Below the pieces are notes generated by a model. The model did not search any database. It saw nothing but the letters and a program-made list of their open reading frames with translations, and had not been told where the DNA came from. Position numbers and translations under genes: made by a program. Below, one piece after another: positions 8,160 through 14,149 of a stretch of 18,067 nucleotides of DNA. The stretch comes from an uncultured Mollicutes bacterium. Lineage in GTDB: Bacteria; Bacillota_I; Bacilli_A; RFN20; CAG-288. Position 1 is the stretch's first letter. Every line of letters begins with the position of its first letter. The DNA is taken from assembly GCA_900549915.1 (NCBI GenBank), contig URQF01000020.1:1-18067 (forward strand), read 5' to 3'.

Positions 8160-8894
8160 ATGAAAAAAGAAGAATTAATCAAAGATCTGAATCCCTTGTT
8201 CTTCAAGGGATGTGCACATCGTGGACTCCATACCAAGGAATTCACAGAAAATGGAAGGAAAGCCTTCCAAAATGCCCTCGACCACAATAGGGCAATTGAA
8301 CTCGGTGTCCATCTTACCAAGGACAATCAGCTGATTGTTGTCCATGACTCTGATTTAAAGAGAGTCACTGGAAAAGAAGGTATTGTAGAAAATAGGACAA
8401 TCCAAGAAATCAAAGACAACTACCGTTTATTAGACGGGGAACAGCTTCCTACCTTCCAAGAAGTTCTAAGCTTAGTCAAGGAAAAGGTTCCAATGCTCGT
8501 TGAACTAAAGACCTATCAGGGAAACAATGGTCCTCTGGCAAGAAGAGCAAGAGAAGAACTAAGCAAAATCAAAGACAAGAGAAACTTTAGGATTATTGCC
8601 TTTGATCCAAGAGCCTTGATTCGCAGGAAGAAAACAAAGATCCATACTTCCTTACTGATTGCAAAGCAGAGAGAAGATGTGTTCTTCTTCCGCCATTTCT
8701 TTGACTCCGTCGATATCGAATGGGTCAGGCTGAAAGAGAAAAAAGTCAGGAATTACCAGAAGAAGCACCTTCTGAATTCCTGGACCATCAACAGCGAAGA
8801 TAAACTTGAAATATCACTCCACTACGCAGACAGGATCACCTTCCAGGGACTGCCGGCAGAGTTGATTCGTTCTAAAATCGAAGAGAAAAAATAA
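8160..8894 (+). CDS. Glycerophosphodiester phosphodiesterase family protein (metal-site Asp replaced)
   Basis: A 244-residue cytoplasmic protein of the GDPD family, which cleaves glycerophosphodiesters to glycerol 3-phosphate and an alcohol on a TIM barrel. The catalytic histidines are present: H20 in AHRGLHT and H62 in VVHDSDLKR. Of the usual metal ligands E47 (IEL) and E115 (LVELK) are present, but the residue two after E47, normally Asp in IELDVH, is Gly49 (GGT at 8304-8306). One base change (GAT to GGT) would explain it. The enzyme may be weakened, bind metal differently or have another role. Length is typical of short bacterial GDPDs and there is no signal peptide. It starts three bases after the transporter stop, with AGGA about 11 bases upstream, and ends at a strong terminator. 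Confidence 0.85.
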   Translation: MKKEELIKDLNPLFFKGCAHRGLHTKEFTENGRKAFQNALDHNRAIELGVHLTKDNQLIVVHDSDLKRVTGKEGIVENRTIQEIKDNYRLLDGEQLPTFQEVLSLVKEKVPMLVELKTYQGNNGPLARRAREELSKIKDKRNFRIIAFDPRALIRRKKTKIHTSLLIAKQREDVFFFRHFFDSVDIEWVRLKEKKVRNYQKKHLLNSWTINSEDKLEISLHYADRITFQGLPAELIRSKIEEKK

Positions 8895-8899
8895 AATTA

Positions 8900-8930
8900 T
8901 GCCTGAAGCAAAAAGCTTCAGGCATTTTCT
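8900..8930 (+). terminator. Rho-independent terminator after the phosphodiesterase gene
   Basis: A ten-base perfect stem, TGCCTGAAGC (8900-8909) with GCTTCAGGCA (8915-8924), loop of five A, then TTTTCTTTT. Confidence 0.93.
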
Positions 8931-8952
8931 TTTCATGAAGTCCTTTCCTTGC

Positions 8953-8958
8953 TATAAT
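8953..8958 (+). promoter_or_regulatory. Extended -10 promoter of the tRNA gene
   Basis: TATAAT preceded by TGC (an extended -10, TGC-TATAAT) 12 bases before the tRNA 5' end. TTTTCA at 8930-8935 with a 17-base spacer is a weak -35. Confidence 0.6.
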
Positions 8959-8970
8959 GTTTTCCGCACC

Positions 8971-9048
8971 GGCCCTGTAGCTCAGTTGGATTAGAGCACC
9001 TGACTTCGAATCAGGGGGCCAAGGGTTCAAGTCCCTTCAGGGTCACCA
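8971..9048 (+). tRNA. tRNA-Arg (anticodon UCG)
   Basis: A complete cloverleaf with encoded CCA. Acceptor GGCCCTG (8971-8977) pairs with CAGGGTC (9038-9044, one G-U pair). The D-arm is GCTC/GAGC. The anticodon stem CCTGA/TCAGG closes loop CTTCGAA, giving anticodon UCG at 9006-9008. The T-arm is AAGGG/CCCTT with loop TTCAAGT. Discriminator is A73, and an A follows G18-G19 in the D-loop; with C35 these fit arginine identity. It should read CGA and, by wobble, CGG as Arg. Those codons sit at conserved Arg sites in this window (for example the ABC signature and the AAA_14 P-loop). It is not the tRNA expected to read AGG, which would have anticodon CCU. Confidence 0.95.
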
Positions 9049-9053
9049 GAAAA

Positions 9054-9088
9054 AGGGTCCTCCGTTCCGGAGAACCCTCTTTTGTTTT
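9054..9088 (+). terminator. Bidirectional terminator between the tRNA and the convergent ABC operon
   Basis: AGGGTCCTCC (9054-9063) pairs with GGAGAACCCT (9069-9078) with one C-A mismatch around GTTCC, followed on the + strand by CTTTTGTTTT. On the minus strand the same hairpin is followed by CTTTTTCTGG, so it can also end the ABC exporter transcript, whose last codon is at 9099. Confidence 0.85.
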
Positions 9089-9098
9089 AAAAGAACAA

Positions 9099-9986
9099 CT
9101 ACTTTTTCTTTCTCGGCTTAAGGTAATTCAGAAGGATATAGACAAGAATCAGAACAACAATGGTAAGGATCAGAACGAGATACCTTGCTAAGAAGGACAC
9201 TTTGTGATCAAAGAAATAGAAATTGCAGTCCGTTGAGTTTTTTAAGCCATCAATGAATTTATCATCCCTTCCAGCTTCCCGCCTTGCCAGAAGCACTCCG
9301 TTCAGAGAATGGTTCCGCATCAATACCGTTCCATAGACGCTTGGCAAGAAACCAGAGATGTTCTGAAGTACTTTATTAAAAGTACTAATCGGCCTATAGG
9401 CACCGCTGATGAATCCGTATCCAGCAGAAACAATCGTACCAATCGCAGCAATTTGTCCCTGACTAGTCAAGAAGAAGTTAATCAAGGAAGACAGTGCTGT
9501 TCCGAAAAGGGAAAGCAGGAAGACGTCTAGTAACAGAAGGAAGACATCCGCAGCACTCCTATACCATCCGATTATGCCAAGATAGATAAAGCAAAGAGCG
9601 GCTGCACAATAGCAGATAAGAAGAGTCGAAACCAGAGTTGAGAGATAATAAGCTAAGGCAATGATGGATGGCTTAGCTGGCGAAATCCGGAAGTCCTTGA
9701 TGGTTCCATTAGCCTTATCCTGAACCCTTAAGAAGTTTGAGCAGAATGCGACTGTAACACAGGATACAGCAAGCATCGAGGAGATAATCTGTGCTCCTGC
9801 AAAGCCAGAGACAATTTTGTCGGAGAGGCCTAAGGACTCTGGAATAGACTGTTTGTAGATGTTGCCAAGAAAAGTCCTATAGAGAACAAGAAGAATGGCC
9901 GGTGTAATAAGAGAAGTAAAGAACCTTCCTTTATCTTTAAAGAATAATTTGATGTTTCGTTTCCTAAGTGAGGACAAGATGCTCAT
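9099..9986 (-). CDS. ABC-2 type exporter, permease subunit
   Basis: A 295-residue membrane protein of the ABC-2 permease family. It has a cytoplasmic N-terminus (RNIKLFFKDKG), a first helix, a large extracytoplasmic loop, a cluster of helices in the middle (about residues 60-205), a second soluble loop (about 215-265) and a last helix before the basic end LKPRKKK. AGG codons fall where relatives have Met or similar: DKG(M)FFTSLITP, (M)VQDK and GAY(M)PIS; I count nine AGG to three ATG. It overlaps the ATPase gene by four bases (ATGA), with GGAGG ten bases before its start, so the subunits are made together. The pair resembles drug or lipid exporters; the substrate is unknown. Confidence 0.9.
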   Translation of the reverse strand: MSILSSLRKRNIKLFFKDKGRFFTSLITPAILLVLYRTFLGNIYKQSIPESLGLSDKIVSGFAGAQIISSMLAVSCVTVAFCSNFLRVQDKANGTIKDFRISPAKPSIIALAYYLSTLVSTLLICYCAAALCFIYLGIIGWYRSAADVFLLLLDVFLLSLFGTALSSLINFFLTSQGQIAAIGTIVSAGYGFISGAYRPISTFNKVLQNISGFLPSVYGTVLMRNHSLNGVLLARREAGRDDKFIDGLKNSTDCNFYFFDHKVSFLARYLVLILTIVVLILVYILLNYLKPRKKK

Positions 9987-10897
9987 TGGTTGTTTCCTCC
10001 GCTTAAGTCCTTACCAGTCACGGCAAGGAAGACATCATCCCTCTTTCCTTTTGTGATTTCGTAATCCACAAAGACATCGGGATGGGATAGAATCAGTTCC
10101 GTTGCTTCTTTTGTGTTCTTGACCAAGATTCGGAAAGAATCTTTTCTTGCCTCGTAACTATGTCCGAGTTTCTTTACCGCTTCTTCCTTCGTGTTATAGA
10201 TTGTTATATAGTCGCCAGTATACTTATTCTTCAGTTCAAGACAAGTTCCTTCCTCTGCAATCTTTCCATCATCCAAGATAACAACATAATCCGCATCGGC
10301 AGCTTCTTCCCTATAATGAGTCGTCAGAAAGACAGTCCTATTGTCTTTCTTCCGAAGAGAGGAGATAACCTCCCACAGATTTTTTCTCGTCTGCGGATCA
10401 AGTCCAGTCGTTGGTTCATCCAGAATTAGAATCTTAGGGTGATTCAAAAGAGCTCTTGCAACATCAATCCGTCTTCTCTGACCGCCAGAGAGCTTTCCGA
10501 CTGGCCGTTTTAATAAGTTCTTAAAATCCAGAAGAGAAGAAAGCTCCTCGAGTCTGTTCTTGAATTCTTCTCCCTTGATTCCATATAAGGAAGCACGGGA
10601 TTCTAGATTATCGTAAACAGAAAGACGGGAATCTAACACCGATGACTGAAAGACAACACCAAGTTCTTTCTTAATTTCATCGAGTTCCTTATCCAAATCA
10701 TGTCCATCAATTTCAATCGTTCCACTATCTTTCGAAAGCTGTCCGCAGAGAATATTAATGGTTGTGGATTTACCAGCTCCATTAACACCAAGAAAAGCAT
10801 AAAGCTCTCCTTCTTTCACTCGCAAACTCAAATCTTTTACAGCCTTAACATCTGCAAATGATTTGTTCAGATGATCAACCCGGATAATGTCATTCAT
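9983..10897 (-). CDS. ABC-2 type exporter, ATP-binding subunit
   Basis: A 304-residue ATPase. I start at 10897, not the longer in-frame ATG at 10936, because AAAGGAG (complement of 10905-10911) lies seven bases upstream and family similarity begins at MNDIIRVDHL. Walker A is GVNGAGKST (37-45), Q-loop Q84, signature LSGGQ (136-140), Walker B ILILDE (156-161) and H-loop H194 in TTHY(M)EEA, where Met is AGG. The C-terminal 80 residues form the accessory domain common in DrrA/CcmA-like exporters. The conserved arginines after the signature are AGA, AGA and CGG, while the only internal Met residues are AGG. It is transcribed with the permease as a minus-strand operon. Confidence 0.93.
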   Translation of the reverse strand: MNDIIRVDHLNKSFADVKAVKDLSLRVKEGELYAFLGVNGAGKSTTINILCGQLSKDSGTIEIDGHDLDKELDEIKKELGVVFQSSVLDSRLSVYDNLESRASLYGIKGEEFKNRLEELSSLLDFKNLLKRPVGKLSGGQRRRIDVARALLNHPKILILDEPTTGLDPQTRKNLWEVISSLRKKDNRTVFLTTHYREEAADADYVVILDDGKIAEEGTCLELKNKYTGDYITIYNTKEEAVKKLGHSYEARKDSFRILVKNTKEATELILSHPDVFVDYEITKGKRDDVFLAVTGKDLSGGNNQ

Positions 10898-10970
10898 CTT
10901 ACTGCTCCTTTCCGAAAGGAATAAAAAGTATTCCAATAGAATCTTGTCTACCTATTTGCAATTCGCATAA

Positions 10971-10998
10971 ATAATACCATGTATAAAGTAAAAAGCAA
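10971..10998 (-). promoter_or_regulatory. Promoter of the ABC exporter operon
   Basis: On the minus strand, TTGCTT (complement of 10993-10998), a 16-base spacer and TATTAT (complement of 10971-10976) with an upstream TGG making an extended -10. It lies about 75 bases before the chosen ATPase start. Confidence 0.6.
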
Positions 10999-11050
10999 AT
11001 TTTAAATTTACGATAGCCATTGGAGCTCAAAAGAACGGAACAGAGGATAA

Positions 11051-11788
11051 ACCAAAAACAAAGAAATCAACGGAAACTTAAAATATAGGAAGCCAAATGG
11101 AAAAACCATCTTAGAGATCTATAAAATTGGTTTTCCTGCCTTTTTAAGGCAAGCCAGGCTCTCTGTCATGATGTTTGCAGTTCTCTTAATTATAGGAACA
11201 TGTAAAGATACTTCTCTTAAAGAACTTCTATCCGGTAGTTACGGAATTTACTATAAGCTCAGGCAGATAGCACGGTTTGCTGCTTTTGGATTATCCAATG
11301 CAACAATTTCCATGGTCTCCTATAACTATGGAAGGAAAAACAGGAAGCGAGTAAAGAATTGTGCAAAGCAAAGCATTTTAGCTACTAGGATTGTGACTTT
11401 TGTTATTACTATCCTCTATGAATCCTTAGCTGGTCCTATTAGCTCCTTATTTGCTTTGACTGTTACTTCTTCCGCCACTGAAAAAGACGAACTCATCAAC
11501 AGGTGCAAAAGGGGCTTGTATATTGCATCCTCTGGATATATCTTCATGGGAATCTATATTTCAATCCAAGGAGTATTGCAAGGATTGAATAAGGTATATT
11601 CTCCAGTTTTGATTTCCTTTTTCCGACTTCTTCTATTTCCGCTTCCGTTCTGCTTCTTATTCCTTTTCTTAGACAAGAACGGAATCCTGTTCTGGGCATC
11701 ATTCCCTATCGCAGAAGTCATCACTTGTGGTTTTTCTTTCCTTTTCCTGCATCATGCTAGGAAAAGCAGACCTCAAGCAAAAGACTGA
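11051..11788 (+). pseudogene. MATE-family efflux transporter, 5'-truncated remnant
   Basis: The frame is open from 11051 (stop TAA at 11048-11050) and encodes about 245 residues matching only the C-terminal half of a MATE transporter, whose usual length is about 450. The region before the first ATG (11168) already contains family sequence, EIYKIGFPAFL(M)QA, so an ATG start there would cut into a conserved helix. Further matches include FAAFGLSNATISMVSYNYG and the typical loop before helix 10. No start codon with a Shine-Dalgarno is visible, and the N-terminal half cannot be found upstream, where the promoter of the divergent ABC operon lies. I call it a decayed copy, possibly a leftover duplicate of the intact MATE gene downstream. 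A short translated product from 11168 cannot be excluded. Confidence 0.7.
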
Positions 11789-11865
11789 AACCGCTTTTCT
11801 CAATAGAAGGGAGACAAAAGGAATAAAGTAATGGACGTTAAATAGTCAATTACATTGTTATTATT

Positions 11866-13335
11866 ATGAGTGAAACAAAAAAGAAATCCTTTGCCGAAAG
11901 GGATCTAACCAGTGGAAAACTATTCTGGAAAATCCCTCTTTTTGCCATCCCGATGGCTTGTTCAACCGTCCTACAGCTTCTCTTCTCGACAGTCGACCTC
12001 TTCACCGTTGCAAACTACGGAGGCGGATCGAACTCCAGGTCTGCAATCGGATCCAACACCGCATTAATTAACCTTGTTGTTACCTTGTTTGTCTCCATGG
12101 CACTTGGCTCTAACGTTGCCATTGGAAACGAAAGAGGTGCCAGAAACAAGGAAAGAGCGGCCAAAGTCATGGGCAACTCCTACTTCCTAGCTATCTGTGC
12201 CGGCATTATCGTCGCCATCTTTGGATATTTCAGGACTCCTGTCCTTCTCGGATGGAGGAATACTCCAAAAGATATCTTAGAGAATTCCACCACCTACCTT
12301 CACATCTACTTCCTCGGAAGGCCGTTCTTGATTCTTTATGATTTTGGTGCTCAGCTTAGGATGGGTCTTGGAGACTCCAAACGTCCTTTGTTAATCCTTG
12401 GTGCCTCTGGAGTCATCAACGTCATCGCTGATTTCCTCTTTGTCATCTATGGACATAGGGATGTCGCCGGTGTCGCCTATGCAACGGTCATCAGCGAGGC
12501 CTGCTCTGCTCTCTTCGTCACTCTCTTCCTTATCTTCAACCACAAAGGATTCGTACGTCTGAACATCCATGAGCTCATCCCACAGAAAGATGTCCTTCTC
12601 GAAATCCTTAAAATCGGTATTCCATCTGGATTGCAAGGTCTTGGCTTTGGAATCCCGAACGTCTTAATCCAATCTTCGCTTTATTCCATCCATGGTCTTA
12701 CCTTAGCAGGACAGCTTATCAGCGATGATGAAATCGTTGCCGGAAGCGCAGCTGCCAACACCATTGAAAACTATGTCTTCGCAATTACGGATTCCTGTGC
12801 AGCAGCCTGTATCTCCTTTGTCGGCCAGAACTTCGGTGCCAAAAAGGAAGAAAACGTAAAGAAAGTCTTCTGGTACAGTCAAATCTGGATGGCAATCTTC
12901 ACTTCAATTGCCGTTTGTATCGCTAGGGGCTGCTCCGAGCCTCTGTTAAAGATCTTCTTGACGAAGACACAGGATGGCGAAGTCGTTAACCAGGAACACG
13001 CTATTCTTGCCGGCCAGGAACGAAGGAAGATTGTTATTACAAGGGAAGTACTCAATGGTATCAGGGATGTCGACAGTAACTACCTGCGTGGAAGGAAACA
13101 CTCTTTAGCACCAGCCCTGATTATTCTCTTTGGAGCTACGGGAAGCCGTATCCTGTTCCTTTATACGATCTTCCCGATTGAAACGTTCCACACCAGGATT
13201 TGGCTCTATGCCACCTTCCCGATCTCCTGGGTTCTCATCGATTTGATTTATATTCCAATCATTCTCCATCTGCAGAAGAAATCCTTTGCGAAGTTCCATG
13301 AAACAGAGGCAATGCCTTCTGCTAAGAATAATTAG
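11866..13335 (+). CDS. MATE-family efflux transporter
   Basis: A 489-residue multidrug and toxic compound extrusion protein, normally exchanging cations for drugs or metabolites across the cytoplasmic membrane. About twelve helices are visible. Family landmarks include DLTSGKLFWKIPLFAIP at the start, YFLG(M)PF, GDSKRP in the loop after helix 5, GIPSGLQG, FVGQNFGAKK and SNYLRG(M)KHSL near helix 11. Thirteen AGG and seven ATG codons were counted. An extra hydrophilic stretch (about residues 365-400) makes it a little longer than usual. No Shine-Dalgarno precedes ATG 11866; a four-codon reading frame with a good one lies just upstream (11831-11845). It follows a truncated MATE copy and ends in a strong terminator, so it is probably a single-gene unit. 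Confidence 0.9.
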   Translation: MSETKKKSFAERDLTSGKLFWKIPLFAIPMACSTVLQLLFSTVDLFTVANYGGGSNSRSAIGSNTALINLVVTLFVSMALGSNVAIGNERGARNKERAAKVMGNSYFLAICAGIIVAIFGYFRTPVLLGWRNTPKDILENSTTYLHIYFLGRPFLILYDFGAQLRMGLGDSKRPLLILGASGVINVIADFLFVIYGHRDVAGVAYATVISEACSALFVTLFLIFNHKGFVRLNIHELIPQKDVLLEILKIGIPSGLQGLGFGIPNVLIQSSLYSIHGLTLAGQLISDDEIVAGSAAANTIENYVFAITDSCAAACISFVGQNFGAKKEENVKKVFWYSQIWMAIFTSIAVCIARGCSEPLLKIFLTKTQDGEVVNQEHAILAGQERRKIVITREVLNGIRDVDSNYLRGRKHSLAPALIILFGATGSRILFLYTIFPIETFHTRIWLYATFPISWVLIDLIYIPIILHLQKKSFAKFHETEAMPSAKNN

Positions 13336-13368
13336 TTATAGCTAACTCATAAAAACATAACTTTACAT

Positions 13369-13411
13369 GCCTGTCCCTAGCTGAAAAAACAGCTAGAAAC
13401 AGGCTTTTTCT
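13369..13411 (+). terminator. Rho-independent terminator after the MATE gene
   Basis: A two-part stem: GCCTGT (13369-13374) with ACAGGC (13399-13404), and inside it CTAGCTG (13377-13383) with CAGCTAG (13390-13396), loop of six A, then TTTTTCTT. Confidence 0.93.
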
Positions 13412-13430
13412 TATGAAAGTACTTTTCTTC

Positions 13431-13439
13431 TGCTATCAT
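13431..13439 (+). promoter_or_regulatory. Extended -10 promoter of the hypB operon
   Basis: TGC-TATCAT, the same extended -10 form as before the tRNA gene, 37 bases ahead of the hypB start. No clear -35 is seen. TATTAT at 13453-13458 is an alternative but would leave a very short leader. Confidence 0.45.
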
Positions 13440-13475
13440 AAAGAAGTATATTTATTATAGGAAGTAATCATCTTT

Positions 13476-14147
13476 ATGAACCAGCCAAAGGTAATTGATG
13501 TTCACGAAAGCATATTCGCCCCGAATGGAAGAGAGGCGGATGATTTAAGAAGGGAACTGAAGCAGAACCATACCTTCTTATTGAATGTAAGGTCCTCTCC
13601 AGGAGCCGGTAAGACCACTTTATTGATTAATCTGATCAACCGAAGGAAATCTGATTTTGCCATCGGAGTCAGGGAAGCTGATATTGATTCCTCTGTCGAT
13701 GCAATCTCCGTTGCAGAGAAGACCGGAGCAAAATCCATCCAAGTCCATACGGGAGGAAGGTGCCATCTCGATGCCACTAGGACAAAAGAAGCCATCACAG
13801 CGCTCGATGAAAAAGGACTCGACTTCCTGATTCTCGAAAACGTCGGAAATCTAGTCTGCCCAGCAGAATTCGATACCGGGGCATCCAGGAACAGGGCTCT
13901 TCTATCCATACCGGAAGGAGATGACAAACCAGAGAAATATCCCTTGATGTTCGAAAAAGCAGATGTAGTTGTCATCACAAAGAGGGATACAAAGGAATAC
14001 TTCGACTTCGACTTCGGATTTGCTGAAAAATGGATTAAGAAACGAAATCCGGATTCTGTCATCATCAAAGTATCCGCTAAGAGCAATGAAGGAAGGGATG
14101 AGTTAGCCAAATTCAGGAAAGAAAAAATAGAAAGGTGGAATAAATAG
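13476..14147 (+). CDS. hypB: Nickel-incorporation GTPase HypB
   Basis: A 223-residue GTPase that, with HypA, loads nickel into [NiFe] hydrogenase or another nickel enzyme. G1 P-loop is SPGAGKTT (41-48); the metal site GG(M)CHLDA gives Cys96-His97; ENVGNLVCPAEFD (121-133) and ITK(M)D (167-171, the guanine-specificity motif) are typical. It lacks the N-terminal CxxCGC motif and any His-rich stretch, so it is a short HypB with only the GTPase-domain metal site. The gene gives the clearest view of the recoding: about 12 AGG, several at invariant Met positions, against two ATG, with Arg only as AGA and CGA. AGGAAG lies 11 bases before the ATG. It heads the hypB-oxidoreductase-hypA operon, ending two bases before the next start. 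Confidence 0.95.
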   Translation: MNQPKVIDVHESIFAPNGREADDLRRELKQNHTFLLNVRSSPGAGKTTLLINLINRRKSDFAIGVREADIDSSVDAISVAEKTGAKSIQVHTGGRCHLDATRTKEAITALDEKGLDFLILENVGNLVCPAEFDTGASRNRALLSIPEGDDKPEKYPLMFEKADVVVITKRDTKEYFDFDFGFAEKWIKKRNPDSVIIKVSAKSNEGRDELAKFRKEKIERWNK

Positions 14148-14149
14148 CC

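Noticed and set aside
13502..14110. 202-residue open frame on the minus strand
   Set aside because: It is antisense to hypB, whose motifs are unambiguous; no family features or ribosome site.
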